This document shows positions 27,400 through 37,115 of a stretch of DNA of 64,000 bases, in pieces. This DNA is from AP-15 sp963698995 (GTDB lineage: Bacteria > Pseudomonadota > Alphaproteobacteria > ATCC43930 > CGMCC-115725). The notes under the pieces are model-generated. The model was not told the DNA's origin. It ran no database searches and saw nothing but the letters and a program-made list of their open reading frames with translations. The position numbers and the translations under genes were made by a program. The stretch spans positions 1 through 64,000 of the forward strand of contig CAVOTD010000011.1 in assembly GCA_963698995.1 (NCBI GenBank), in the 5' to 3' direction. Positions within the stretch are counted from its first letter, which is position 1. Each line of letters begins with the position of its first letter.

Positions 27400-27903
27400 C
27401 TAGAAGCTCGCCGGCCCGCGGGAAATCGCCGCCGCGCCGGTGCGCGACACCTCGACGAGCCCGAGCGGTTCCATCAGGGTGATGAAGGCGTTGAGCTTTT
27501 CGCTCGAGCCGGTCATCTCGAAGACAAAGCTCTCGGTCGTCGAGTCGACGACGCGGGCGCGAAAAATATCGGCCAGCCGTAAGCTTTCAATGCGCGACTC
27601 GCCTTTGCCGGCGACCTTGATCAGCGCCATCTCGCGCTCGACAAAGGGCCCCTCGTCGGTCAGATCGTGGACCTTGTGGACCGGGACCAGCCGCGACAGC
27701 TGCGCCTTGATCTGCTCGATGATCATCCGCGTTCCCGAGGTCACCACGGTAATTCGCGAAAGGCCGTTGGGCCGGTCGACCTCGGCCACCGTCAGGCTCT
27801 CGATGTTGTAACCCCGCCCCGAGAACAGCCCGATGACCCGGGCGAGCACCCCCGGCTCGTTGTCGACGAGGACGGCGATGGTATGCCTTTCGATCTCGGC
27901 CAC
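27400..27903 (-). CDS. ilvH: Acetolactate synthase small (regulatory) subunit
   Basis: A 167-residue regulatory subunit that gives valine feedback control to IlvB. The N-terminal ACT domain is HTIAVLVDNEPGVLARVIGL, with the family's RGYNIESLTV next; the second half (KVAGKGESRIESLRLADIFR, EMTGSSEKLNAFITLM) is the usual C-terminal domain. GTG 27903 is chosen because homologues start just before this segment, and it is 7 bp after the ilvB stop. It belongs to the ilvBHC operon. Confidence 0.95.
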   Translation of the reverse strand: MAEIERHTIAVLVDNEPGVLARVIGLFSGRGYNIESLTVAEVDRPNGLSRITVVTSGTRMIIEQIKAQLSRLVPVHKVHDLTDEGPFVEREMALIKVAGKGESRIESLRLADIFRARVVDSTTESFVFEMTGSSEKLNAFITLMEPLGLVEVSRTGAAAISRGPASF

Positions 27904-27910
27904 GGGCGCC

Positions 27911-29674
27911 TCAGACGAGCACCATGCCCTCCTCGGAGACCGGCTTTTCGGCTTCGTCCTCGGGCCCGAGCAGCATCTCGTTGTGGGCCGCACCCGACGG
28001 GATCATCGGGAAGCAATTCTCGGTCGGGTCGACAGCAACGTCGAGGATCACCGCGCTGTCGATCGCCAGCATCTCGCGGATCGCATCGTCGAGCTCCGCC
28101 GGATGCTCGACCCGGCGTCCGACCGCGCCGAAGGCGTCGGCCAGCTTGACGAAATCGGGAAGCGCCGCGGTATAGCTCTCGGAGTAGCGTCCGCCATGCA
28201 GCAGTTCCTGCCACTGCCGCACCATGCCCATATACTGGTTGTTGAGAATGAATGCCTTCACCGGCAGCCGGTACTGGGCGATCGTCGACATCTCCTGAAT
28301 GTTCATCAGGATCGAGGCTTCGCCGGCGATGTCGATGACGAGCGACTCGGGATGGGCGATCTGAACCCCGATCGCCGCCGGCAGGCCGTACCCCATCGTG
28401 CCGAGGCCGCCGGAGGTCATCCACCGGTTCGGCTCGTCGAACTTGAAGAACTGCCCGGCCCACATCTGATGCTGACCGACTTCGGTCGTGATGTAGACGT
28501 CGCGATCGCGGGTCAGCGCATAGAGCCGCTCTATTGCATATTGCGGCTTGATCAGGTCGCGCCGGCTTCGGTCATAGCGCAAGCAGTCGCGAGCGCGCCA
28601 ACCCTCAATCGCCCGCCACCAATCGCCGCGCGCCGCGGTATCGCTCGACCGCAGAGCCGCCGGCCCAGCGGCCAGGATCGCCGATAGCGCCTGGCCGACA
28701 TCGCCGATGATCGGCAAATCGACACGCACATTCTTGTTGATTGAGGACGGGTCGATGTCGATGTGGATCTTTCTGGAGCCGGGGGAGAATGCATTCAGCC
28801 GCCCGGTCACCCGATCGTCGAAGCGCGATCCGACGGCGACCATCAGGTCGCAGCCATGCATGGCCAAATTCGCCTCGTAGGTGCCGTGCATGCCGACCAT
28901 GCCAAGGAAGTGCGGGTCGGCGGCGGGGAATGCACCGAGCCCCATCAAGGTCAACGTACAAGGCGCATCGGTCAGCCGGATCAGCTCGGCAAAGCGGGCG
29001 CAGGCCTCCGGGCCGGAATTAATCAGCCCGCCGCCGCCGTAAAAGAGCGGCCGCTTCGCTGCGCCGATCATCGCGACGGCTTCGGCGATGCGCGCCGGAT
29101 CGGGTTCCAGCTGCGGACGGTAGCTCTTGTGCCGCACCTCTTCGGGTCCACTATAGGGGCCCGGAGCGAACAACACGTCCTTTGGCAGATCGACGACGAC
29201 GGGCCCGGGGCGGCCGCTCCTCGCGACGTAAAACGCCTCGTGCAGCATGCGGGCCAGCTCGCGGATATCCTTGACGAGGTAATTGTGCTTGGTGCAGGGC
29301 CGGGTGATGCCGGTGGTGTCCGCCTCCTGGAACGCATCGTTGCCGATCAGATGGGTCGGAACCTGGCCGGTCAGGCAGACGACCGGTATCGAATCCATCA
29401 GCGCATCGGTCAGTCCGGTGACGGCGTTGGTGGCGCCAGGACCGCTCGTCACCAGCACAACTCCAACCCGCCCGGTCGAGCGCGCATAGCCTTCGGCCGC
29501 ATGCACTGCGCCTTGCTCGTGGCGCACCAGGATGTGGCGCAGCGCGTTCTGCTTGAAGAGAGCGTCGTAGATTGGCAGAACCGCCCCGCCGGGATAGCCG
29601 AAAACGACATCGACGCCCTGATCGACCAGGGCCTTGATGACGATATCCGCTCCGCTCAACGGCTCGGCCGGCAT
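27911..29674 (-). CDS. ilvB: Acetolactate synthase large (catalytic) subunit
   Basis: A 587-residue thiamine-diphosphate enzyme producing acetolactate. The catalytic glutamate is in ILVRHEQGAVHAAEGYARST; VTSGPGATNAVTGLTDALMD and the FAD/ThDP regions are intact. The ThDP-metal motif reads IAGEASILMNIQEMST, with glutamate where many homologues have aspartate. ATG 29674 (MPAEPLSGADIVIKALVDQG) gives the normal length. It is the first gene of ilvBHC, 106 bp after miaA. No leader peptide was recognised. Confidence 0.96.
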   Translation of the reverse strand: MPAEPLSGADIVIKALVDQGVDVVFGYPGGAVLPIYDALFKQNALRHILVRHEQGAVHAAEGYARSTGRVGVVLVTSGPGATNAVTGLTDALMDSIPVVCLTGQVPTHLIGNDAFQEADTTGITRPCTKHNYLVKDIRELARMLHEAFYVARSGRPGPVVVDLPKDVLFAPGPYSGPEEVRHKSYRPQLEPDPARIAEAVAMIGAAKRPLFYGGGGLINSGPEACARFAELIRLTDAPCTLTLMGLGAFPAADPHFLGMVGMHGTYEANLAMHGCDLMVAVGSRFDDRVTGRLNAFSPGSRKIHIDIDPSSINKNVRVDLPIIGDVGQALSAILAAGPAALRSSDTAARGDWWRAIEGWRARDCLRYDRSRRDLIKPQYAIERLYALTRDRDVYITTEVGQHQMWAGQFFKFDEPNRWMTSGGLGTMGYGLPAAIGVQIAHPESLVIDIAGEASILMNIQEMSTIAQYRLPVKAFILNNQYMGMVRQWQELLHGGRYSESYTAALPDFVKLADAFGAVGRRVEHPAELDDAIREMLAIDSAVILDVAVDPTENCFPMIPSGAAHNEMLLGPEDEAEKPVSEEGMVLV

Positions 29675-29780
29675 GACGCTCTCCTTCGGCAGCGATCTCG
29701 GGCGCATAGGTGCGCACCCGCCGCGGAGTTGTCGCCCCAAGGCGGGGGCGCAACGTAGTCAGCGAAGCGCGACCGGTCAA

Positions 29781-30689
29781 CTAAAACCGATCTATAAAAT
29801 GGCGTGAGCAGTGCAACAAACTTTCCGAAAATTGCGCACTGAGGACGAGATCGGGTCTGGCTTGGTGGCGAAACCAGGTCATCTGGCGCTTCGCGTATCG
29901 GCGAGTGGCGCGCTGTCCCGCCGCGATCGCTTCGCCGAGCGGCATTCTGCCCGCCAGGTGAGACAGCAGTTCGCGCAGGCCCACCGCCTTCATCGCCGGC
30001 AAGTTCGGATCGAGATCACGGGCTCCGAGCATTGTTGCCTCGGCGAGCGCCCCCGTCTCGATCATCCGAGCGAAGCGCGTGTCGCAAGCGGCATAAAGCC
30101 GGGCACGGGACGGTGCCAGCAGTATCGTTCCAAAGCGGTAGCCCGGCGGAGGATTTGCCTGCCGTTGCCAAACCCCGATCGGCACGCCGGTCGCCCGCAC
30201 CACCTCGAAAGCCCGGACCAGACGCAGCTTATCGCCCGGAAAAAGACGCCGGGCAGCCGCCTTGTCGAGCTCGGCCAGTCGATCGCGAAACGCTACGCCG
30301 CCAAGCCTCCGATGGAGGTCGATCGCCTCTTGCCTGACCTCCTCGGGAATTTCGGGAATCGGCGCGAGGCCTTCTTCGAGCGCGCGCAGATAGAGACCCG
30401 TGCCGCCGACCACGATAGGCAGGTGGCCAGCATTTGTCGCCGCGGCGATTTCGCCGATGGCGAGCCGCCGCCATTGCACAGCTGAACCCCGCACGCCGGC
30501 GTCGAGGAAGCCGTAGAGCCGGTGCGGCACCCGCCTTTCGGCCGCTTCGTCGGGTCGCGCGGTCAGGATCCGCAAATCGCGATAAGTCTGCAGACTGTCT
30601 GCATTGATGACGATGCCGCCCACCGCGTTCGCCAACTCGGCAGCCAACACCGATTTTCCGCTCGCCGTCGGACCGGCGATTATGAGCAC
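29781..30689 (-). CDS. miaA: tRNA dimethylallyltransferase
   Basis: A 302-residue enzyme adding a dimethylallyl group to A37 of tRNAs that read UNN codons. Walker A-like GPTASGKSVLA opens the protein; INADSLQTYRDLRILTARP, VPHRLYGF, VGGTGLYLRALEEG and the final RYAKRQMTWFRHQ are diagnostic. GTG 30689 is the best start (MLIIAGPTASGKS); the open frame continues upstream but without similarity. It diverges from serB across 72 bp and precedes ilvB. Confidence 0.93.
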   Translation of the reverse strand: MLIIAGPTASGKSVLAAELANAVGGIVINADSLQTYRDLRILTARPDEAAERRVPHRLYGFLDAGVRGSAVQWRRLAIGEIAAATNAGHLPIVVGGTGLYLRALEEGLAPIPEIPEEVRQEAIDLHRRLGGVAFRDRLAELDKAAARRLFPGDKLRLVRAFEVVRATGVPIGVWQRQANPPPGYRFGTILLAPSRARLYAACDTRFARMIETGALAEATMLGARDLDPNLPAMKAVGLRELLSHLAGRMPLGEAIAAGQRATRRYAKRQMTWFRHQARPDLVLSAQFSESLLHCSRHFIDRF

Positions 30690-30761
30690 TGGGGGCGGTG
30701 CGTCCCGCCTTGCCAGAACCGGCTTGTGACAGGAGCGACTGTCGGAGTAGGAGGACGCCTC

Positions 30762-31703
30762 ATGCGCATGGTCGTTACCTTGATCGCCGGCCCGCACGGC
30801 AGGCTGGGCTTCGCCCGGCTCGTCGAGACGATTGCCGGCTTCGCGGAGATCGCGGCCGAGCCGATCTGGCTCGCATCGGGCGAGGCCTGCGATCTCGTAT
30901 TCGATGAGGCCAGTGCGGCAGGCGTTGAAGCAGCCGCAAGGTCCGTGATCGGCAGCGCGGAAGTCGATCTTCTGGTCCAATCGGAGGCAGCGCGGCGCAA
31001 AAGACTTTTCGTCGCCGATATGGAGTCGACCATCATCGAGAACGAGATGCTCGACGAGCTCGCCGATTTTCTTGGGCTTCTGCCGCAGGTCTCGGCGATC
31101 ACCCGCCGCGCGATGAACGGCGAGATTGATTTTGCGGCCGCCCTCGAGGCGCGCGTCGCTTTGCTCGCGGGGATCAAGGATCGCGTCCTCGAAAAAGCCG
31201 CCGCCCGCATCCGACTGACACCCGGCGCCGGGCAGCTGGTAGCAACCATGCGGGCTGCCGGCGCGACGACGGCGCTGGTCTCGGGCGGGTTCACGATATT
31301 TGCCGAGCCGGTTGCGGCCCAGCTCGGTTTCGATCATGTCGTCGCCAACCGGCTCGAATGGTCCGCAAGCCGCATCGCCGGCACCGTGCGGCCACCGATC
31401 GTGACCGGCGAGACCAAGCGCCAAACGCTGCTTGCGCTGGCCGCCGAGCATAGCATCCCGTTGGAGCAAACCCTGGCTGTCGGAGACGGGGCGAACGACT
31501 TGCCGATGCTCACTGCCGCGGGCCTCGGCGTCGCGTTCCACGCCAAGCCGCTGGTCGCCTCGACCGCGCGATGGCGGATCGACCATGCCGACCTGACCAG
31601 CCTCCTCTACGCCCAAGGCTATCGCAAGGACGAGATCACCGGGCGACGCCTTCCAGAAGCGCCTTCGTCGTTATTCACCCCTGGTCGAGGCGGAGCGCAA
31701 TAA
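30762..31703 (+). CDS. serB: Phosphoserine phosphatase
   Basis: A 313-residue HAD-family enzyme, last step of serine synthesis. ATG 30762 follows a GGAGTAGGAGG ribosome binding site. An ACT-like N-terminus (MRMVVTLIAGPHGR) precedes the catalytic core: motif I is FVADMESTIIENEMLDELAD, in which the second acidic residue is glutamate instead of the usual DxDST aspartate; motif II LVSGGFTIFAEPVA and motif IV VGDGANDLPMLTAAGLGVAF are standard. The conservative D-to-E change may be lineage-specific. Its 3' end overlaps the convergent degP end by 29 nt. Confidence 0.9.
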   Translation: MRMVVTLIAGPHGRLGFARLVETIAGFAEIAAEPIWLASGEACDLVFDEASAAGVEAAARSVIGSAEVDLLVQSEAARRKRLFVADMESTIIENEMLDELADFLGLLPQVSAITRRAMNGEIDFAAALEARVALLAGIKDRVLEKAAARIRLTPGAGQLVATMRAAGATTALVSGGFTIFAEPVAAQLGFDHVVANRLEWSASRIAGTVRPPIVTGETKRQTLLALAAEHSIPLEQTLAVGDGANDLPMLTAAGLGVAFHAKPLVASTARWRIDHADLTSLLYAQGYRKDEITGRRLPEAPSSLFTPGRGGAQ

Positions 31704-33193
31704 AACGAAGATCGCCTTGACGCTCGACCAATAGCAGGATCGATTTGCGCCCGGACTTTTTGGCGTCCTCGACTTTGCTGTTGACCTCGCCTGGGCTCTT
31801 CACCTCCTCCTGCGCGGCTTCCATGATCAGGTCGCCTGGGCGCACCCCTTTCGCCGCCGCCGGGCTGTCCTTGGCGACATCGACGACAACGACCCCCTTC
31901 GTATCGTCGGCGAGTGAGAATTTCTCCTTCAAATCCGTCGTAACGTCCGACAGGGTGAGGCCTAGGGTCTTGACCGTACCGGCCTCAGCCCTGGCCCCTT
32001 TCCTCGGGGTCTCCTGGGTGCTCGCCTGCTGCTGATCGCTCTCTTCCAGACGCCCAACCTTGACCTGGACCGAGCTCTCGCTGCGCTTGCGCCAGAGTGT
32101 CACCGGGACAGTCTTGCCGACCGGCGTCTCGGCAACCAGTCGCGGCAGTCGGCGCATATCGCTCACTTCCCGGCCGTCAAAGCTCAAAACGACGTCGCCA
32201 GCCTGGATCCCGGCAGCCTGAGCCGGGCCATTGTCGCTGACGCTGGCGATCAGCGCGCCGCGTGCCTTGTCGAGGCCGAGGCTTTCGGCGATCTCATCGG
32301 TTACCGCCTGGATGCGCACGCCGAGCCAGCCGCGGTGCACATTGTGGTCTGAACTCATTCTGCAACTCGGCGACGACGGCCTTGGCGAGGGCGGAGGGGA
32401 TGGCGAAGCCGATGCCGATCGAGCCGCCGGAGGGCGAATAGATCGCGGTGTTGATGCCAATCACCTGCCCGTCCATGTTGAACATCGGCCCTCCGGAATT
32501 GCCGCGATTGATCGAGGCATCCGTCTGCAGGAAATCGTCATAGGGGCCGGAGTTGATATCCCGCTGGCGCGCCGACAAAATACCCGCTGTGACGCTGCCG
32601 CCGAGCCCGAACGGATTGCCGATCGCCAGCACCCAGTCGCCGACCCGGGACGCGTCGCTGTCGCCCCAAGTCGCGGCCGTCAACGGCTTGTCGGTCTTGA
32701 CCTTCAACAGAGCGATGTCGGTCTTGGTGTCGCGCCCGACCAGTTCGGCTTTCAGATTGGTATCGTCATGCAGAATGACGGTAATCTCGTCGGCATCGGC
32801 GATGACGTGGTTGTTGGTCACGACGTAGCCCGTCGGGTCGACGATAAAGCCGGAGCCGAGCGAGGTGCCCTTGCGCGGCTGAGCTTCCGGACGGCCGCCC
32901 TTTGGGACGCCATGCTCAAAAAAATCTCGGAAGAACTCTTCGAACGGTGAACCCGGCGGGAACTGAGGGATTTCGGGACCGCTGTGCTCGCGGCCGCGAT
33001 CCGATTTCACCGTCTGGGTGGTCGAAATATTGACCACGGACGGGAGCAGCTTGGCCGCGAGGTCCGCGAAGCTGTCAGGCGCCGGCCGGGCTGCGGCAGG
33101 CCTCGAGTCAAGGGTCGCGGGAGCGAGAAGCAGAAGAGCAGCGACCACACTCGCGACCGTGCGGGAGGCCAGATTCGAGAATAGAGACGACAC
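31675..33193 (-). CDS. degP: DegP/HtrA-type periplasmic serine protease, one frameshift
   Basis: Reconstructed length is about 505 residues from GTG 33193, with a signal peptide (LASRTVASVVAALLLLAPAT). The catalytic triad is visible: His in VTNNHVIADAD (about 127), Asp in DTKTDIALLKV (about 158), Ser in INRGNSGGPMFN (about 233). Two PDZ domains follow (VHRGWLGVRIQAVTDEIAES; LGLTLSDVTTDLKEKFSLAD). It degrades or refolds damaged periplasmic proteins. One indel near 32350, between VVAELQNEF and VHRGWLG, breaks the frame. It is last of the minus-strand group hflK-hflC-DUF2065-degP. Confidence 0.92.
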
Positions 33194-33317
33194 CGGAATG
33201 AACTCCTCGGGGCGAAGGTCGATAGCTGTTTTCAATCGATCATCGGGACGTCCTGGCGGACCGTGTCCGAGATTATGAGAGACGCCGCGCGCAAGCCAGC
33301 CAATACTACTGCCGAGG

Positions 33318-33503
33318 TCACCGGCGCGCCAGCCAGACGAGGACAACCCCGGCGCAGGCCGCCGCCAGTCCGGCCAGCCGCAATGTTTGCGGTGGAACAG
33401 CGAGCGCGCGCGCTGCGGCCCGCCTCATGCCCTCCGGGAACAAAGCGTAGAGCGCACCCTCGATTACCAGGACAAGTGCGAGCGCCGTCCACAAATCCCT
33501 CAT
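33318..33503 (-). CDS. DUF2065 family small membrane protein
   Basis: A 61-residue protein made of two membrane helices (LWTALALVLVIEGALYALFP; LAGLAAACAGVVLVWLARR) with a basic central loop. DUF2065 proteins are typically encoded just downstream of hflC, as here (55 bp). A role with the HflKC complex is inferred only from this conserved position. Confidence 0.85.
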   Translation of the reverse strand: MRDLWTALALVLVIEGALYALFPEGMRRAAARALAVPPQTLRLAGLAAACAGVVLVWLARR

Positions 33504-33558
33504 TGCCCAGGGCGCGGCACGCGCCAGCCGATCGACTTACACTGATTGCCCTTGGGGC

Positions 33559-34470
33559 TCATCGTGAACCGGCCGCGGGCCCCGGTGGCGCGGCCTTTGG
33601 TGCGGCTCCGTCCAAATTCTCGAAGTACCGAAAAAAGCCGCTGTCGGGGGTGAGGACGAAGGAGGTGGTGCGCCCGTTCAGCGCGTCGCGATAGGCCTGC
33701 ATCGAGCGATAGAAGGTAAAGAACTGCTTATCCTGCCCAAAAGCGTCGGCATAGGTCTTGATGCTCTGAGCGTCTCCATCGCCGCGCACCCGCTGAGCAT
33801 CCCGCTGCGCCTCGGCGAGGATCACGGTGCGCTCGCGTTCGGCGTTGGCGCGGACGGTCTGCGCAGCCTCGGCGCCCTCGCCGCGATACTGCGCCGCCTG
33901 CTGCTCGCGTTCCGACTTCATGCGGGCAAAGATCGCCTGGCTGTTTTCCTCGGGCAGGTCGGCTCGACGGATTCGGACATCGACGACGTCGATGCCAAAG
34001 GATTTGCCCTGCTCGCTTACTTCATCGCGGATTTGGTGCATGATTGCCGCGCGCTGATGGGACAGCAAAGCCGACAACGTAACATTACCGAGCACGCGCC
34101 GCAGACTGCCGCTGACCATTGCACTCAGTCGGGCGCGGACGCCGGCTTCGGTGCTTACCGTCTGATAGAACAACAACGGGTCGGTAATGCGGTACCGCGT
34201 GTAGGTATCGACGACGAGCCGCTTCTGATCCGAAACGATGACTTCCTCCGGCGGCGGCTCGAAATCGAGGAGACGGTTCTCGTATTTGGTGATGTCCTCG
34301 ATGAAGGGCCGTTTGACCTTGAGGCCGGGGTCGCGAACGACTCGCCGCGGCTGGCCAAACTGCAGCACCAACGCCTCTTGGGTCTGGTCGACCTCAAATA
34401 GTGAGCTGTTTATGAAGATGCCGCCGACGAACAGCACGACCGCAATGGCGATGAGGAGGCTACGGTTCAC
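33559..34470 (-). CDS. hflC: HflC, SPFH/prohibitin-family subunit regulating FtsH
   Basis: A 303-residue protein anchored by one N-terminal helix (LLIAIAVVLFVGGIFINSSL), followed by the SPFH domain (FEVDQTQEALVLQFGQPRRV; VVDTYTRYRITDPLLFYQTV) and a long coiled segment (MKSEREQQAAQYRGEGAEAA). With HflK it forms a large cage around FtsH protease. GTG 34470 is used because it starts right before the membrane helix and lies 13 bp after the hflK stop. The tail is alanine/proline-rich. Confidence 0.95.
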   Translation of the reverse strand: MNRSLLIAIAVVLFVGGIFINSSLFEVDQTQEALVLQFGQPRRVVRDPGLKVKRPFIEDITKYENRLLDFEPPPEEVIVSDQKRLVVDTYTRYRITDPLLFYQTVSTEAGVRARLSAMVSGSLRRVLGNVTLSALLSHQRAAIMHQIRDEVSEQGKSFGIDVVDVRIRRADLPEENSQAIFARMKSEREQQAAQYRGEGAEAAQTVRANAERERTVILAEAQRDAQRVRGDGDAQSIKTYADAFGQDKQFFTFYRSMQAYRDALNGRTTSFVLTPDSGFFRYFENLDGAAPKAAPPGPAAGSR

Positions 34471-34483
34471 GATAGCCTCCTCA

Positions 34484-35698
34484 CTAACGCCGCAAGGATG
34501 GGACGGCGGGTCCCGGCGGCTGCGTTCCGCCTGGCGTCGTACCGCTGTTCCCAGCAGGCGGGGCACCGCCCGCCCCTTGGGCGCCGCCTAGGGCTGGCAG
34601 CGGCAGATAAGGCAAGACGCCACTCTCGCCTTGGGCCGATTTGTCGATGATCACCTTGTTGCTGTTCTTGAGGATCTCCTCCATCGTCTCGAGATAGAGC
34701 CGCTGCACCGTGACATCCTGCGCCGCCGTGAAGGCGTGGTAGACGGAAAGGAAACGATCGGCGTCGCCCTGGGCGCGGGCGATGATCTCCTGGCGATAGG
34801 CTTCGGCCTCCTGCTTGATACGCACGGCATCGCCGCGCGCCCGCGGGACGATGTCGTTGCGGTAAGACTCCGCCTCGTTACGCAGCCGCTCGCGATCGGC
34901 GAGGGCGCGCTGCACGTCACGGAATGCGTCGATGACCGGGGACGGGGGATCGACCTTCAGCAACTGCAATTGGGTGAGCTCAATCCCGGCGCCGTAGGTA
35001 TCGAGGATGCTCTGCAACAGGTGCTGCGTATCGGTCTCGATCTTGCCGCGCCCTTCCGACAGCGCCTGAGCGATTGGGGTCTCGCCGACGACCTCGCGCA
35101 TCGCGCTCTCGGCGGCGGATTTGACTGTCGCATCTGGGTCCCGGATGTTGAACAGATAGGCCTGTGCGTTCTTGATCACCCAGAAGACCGTGAAGTTAAT
35201 GTCGACGATATTCTCGTCGCCGGTCAGCATCAGCGCCTCTTCCGGCACTTGGCGAGTCCCCACCGCGCGGGTGGTCGTCCCCTCGGCGGAGCGGTACCCG
35301 ATCTCGGTCCGGTTCACGCGGGTCACGCTCGGCGTCAGAACCTTTTCGATCGGCGCCGGGAGGTGATAGTTGAGGCCGGGCTGGGTCGTTCGATTATAGG
35401 CGCCAAACCGCATAACGACGCCGACCTCGTCGGGTAGGACGCGATAGAACCCGCTCGCCAGCCAGATGACGACGATCGCGATCAGGACGATGGCGATCCC
35501 GGTCCCGGTGCCAAAGCCACCCGGCAAGACACGCCGGAATCGGTCCTGGCCGCGGCGCAGCAGCTCCTCGAAGTCGGGGGTCTGCGGGCCGCGTCCGCGC
35601 GGGCTCGGCCCGCCGCCGCTGCCGCGGTTGCCGCCCCATGGACCACCGCCGCGCGGGCCGCTGCCCCACGGGCCACCGCCCTGACTTTGCCAGAACAT
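34484..35698 (-). CDS. hflK: HflK, SPFH/prohibitin-family subunit regulating FtsH
   Basis: A 404-residue protein from ATG 35698 (MFWQSQGGGPWGSGPRGGGP). A glycine-rich cytoplasmic N-terminus typical of HflK is followed by a membrane helix (GTGIAIVLIAIVVIWLASGF), the SPFH domain (VLPDEVGVVMRFGAYNRTTQ; GDENIVDINFTVFWVIKNAQ) and a coiled helix. A proline/glycine-rich tail ends the protein. It is first of the group with hflC, DUF2065 and degP, and is divergent from mrp across 307 bp. Confidence 0.95.
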   Translation of the reverse strand: MFWQSQGGGPWGSGPRGGGPWGGNRGSGGGPSPRGRGPQTPDFEELLRRGQDRFRRVLPGGFGTGTGIAIVLIAIVVIWLASGFYRVLPDEVGVVMRFGAYNRTTQPGLNYHLPAPIEKVLTPSVTRVNRTEIGYRSAEGTTTRAVGTRQVPEEALMLTGDENIVDINFTVFWVIKNAQAYLFNIRDPDATVKSAAESAMREVVGETPIAQALSEGRGKIETDTQHLLQSILDTYGAGIELTQLQLLKVDPPSPVIDAFRDVQRALADRERLRNEAESYRNDIVPRARGDAVRIKQEAEAYRQEIIARAQGDADRFLSVYHAFTAAQDVTVQRLYLETMEEILKNSNKVIIDKSAQGESGVLPYLPLPALGGAQGAGGAPPAGNSGTTPGGTQPPGPAVPSLRR

Positions 35699-36005
35699 CG
35701 ACCTAGAACCTTTCCGCGATATCGCCTCGGGATCCGCTCTCGCTTCGGGGCGGTCCCCACGGTTTGCCGCGCGCGAGATGGGCGACCCGATAGAGAGCAT
35801 GCGCGGGTGTTGTCAAGTCGGGTCGCCAGTCCCAAATCCCGCATACCCGGCGGCTCCAATGGCTCGGTCACGTCGAAGGATATGGTCCTCGCGTCCCATC
35901 GGCCACCAGTTCACTCGCCGGCCAGTCTGCCTTAACCGGCGCTCCGAACCAAGCGCCACGATCGAATAACTGTGATGTTTCGCCTCGCCGGGCGGGGAAA
36001 ATGAG
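35699..36005. other. Divergent intergenic region between hflK and mrp
   Basis: This 307-bp stretch must contain the promoters of both hflK and mrp. No conserved open frame, tRNA or clear palindrome was found. The mrp ATG is preceded by a purine-rich GGGCGGGGAAAATGAG that can serve as its ribosome binding site. Confidence 0.4.
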
Positions 36006-37115
36006 ATGACGGCCGTCACCGAACGACAAATCCTCGATGCGCTCGGCCGAATTGCCGACCCCGACAAGGGCGCCGACATCGTCTCGCTCGGCATGGTGTC
36101 GGGGCTCGTCATTCGCGACGGCAATGTCGCCTTTGCTATTGAGGTCGAGAGCGACCGCGGCCCGCGGCTCGAGCCGCTGCGCAAGGCCGCCGAGCAGGCC
36201 ATAGAGGCATTGCCCGGGGTGTTGTCGGTGACCGCGGTGCTGACCGCGCAGGCGCCGTCGCGGGGCCGCAGCGCGCCCCAGCCGGCGGCGGGCGTTCGCG
36301 GACAGCGCGGCATCGTCCCGGGCATCAGTGCGATCATCGCCGTCGCCTCCGGCAAGGGCGGCGTCGGCAAGTCGACGGTGGCCGCCAATCTCGCCCTCGG
36401 GCTGCGCGCCAACGGCCTCAATGTCGGGGTGCTCGACGCCGACATCTACGGGCCGTCGATGCCGCGCATGCTCGGGATTTCCGGGCGGCCCCGGTCGCGC
36501 GACGGCAAGATCCTGCTGCCGATGGAGAATTACGGGCTCAAATGCATGTCGATGGGGTTCCTCGTGCCCGAGGACACACCGATGATCTGGCGCGGCCCGA
36601 TGGTGATGACCGCGCTGCAACAGATGCTGCGCGAGGTCGAATGGGGCGCGCTCGACATCATGGTCGTCGACATGCCGCCCGGCACCGGCGATGCGCAATT
36701 GACGATGGCGCAGCAAGTACCGCTCGCCGGTGCGGTCATCGTCTCGACGCCGCAGGACATTGCGCTGTTGGACGCCCGCAAGGGACTCAACATGTTCAAG
36801 AAGGTCGATGTGCCGGTGCTCGGCATCGTCGAGAATATGAGCTATTTCCTGTGTCCGCATTGCGGCGGCCGCAGCGAGATCTTTTCGCATGGCGGCGCCC
36901 GTCGCGAGGCCGAGCGGCTGGGGACCGAGTTTCTCGGCGAGGTGCCGCTCGACCTCAAGATCCGCGAGACCTCCGACAGCGGCACCCCGATCACCGTCGC
37001 CGAACCCGACAACCCCCACGCCCTCGTCTTCCGCCAGATGGCTGCCCGCGTCTGGGAGAAGGTCGCCGGCGCGGGCGCCGAGCGCCGCGCGCCGCCGCGC
37101 ATCGTAATCGAATAG
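36006..37115 (+). CDS. mrp: Mrp/ApbC-type iron-sulfur cluster carrier ATPase
   Basis: A 369-residue P-loop protein. An N-terminal MIP18/DUF59 domain (ITERQILDALGRIADPDKGA) is joined by an Ala/Pro-rich linker to a MinD-like ATPase: deviant Walker A VASGKGGVGKSTVAANLALG (about residues 113-132), DADIYGPSMPRMLG, and VVDMPPGTGDAQL. The cluster-binding CPHCG lies in SYFLCPHCGGRSEIF (about 284-287). It transfers Fe-S clusters to apo-proteins in the cytosol. It is divergent from hflK. Confidence 0.95.
   Translation: MTAVTERQILDALGRIADPDKGADIVSLGMVSGLVIRDGNVAFAIEVESDRGPRLEPLRKAAEQAIEALPGVLSVTAVLTAQAPSRGRSAPQPAAGVRGQRGIVPGISAIIAVASGKGGVGKSTVAANLALGLRANGLNVGVLDADIYGPSMPRMLGISGRPRSRDGKILLPMENYGLKCMSMGFLVPEDTPMIWRGPMVMTALQQMLREVEWGALDIMVVDMPPGTGDAQLTMAQQVPLAGAVIVSTPQDIALLDARKGLNMFKKVDVPVLGIVENMSYFLCPHCGGRSEIFSHGGARREAERLGTEFLGEVPLDLKIRETSDSGTPITVAEPDNPHALVFRQMAARVWEKVAGAGAERRAPPRIVIE

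Noticed and set aside
28763..29758. Plus-strand open frame opposite ilvB
   Set aside because: Antisense shadow of a well-conserved gene; composition is atypical for a protein.
30690..31616. Upstream extension of the miaA frame
   Set aside because: It runs antisense through serB and adds no MiaA similarity; GTG 30689 gives normal length.
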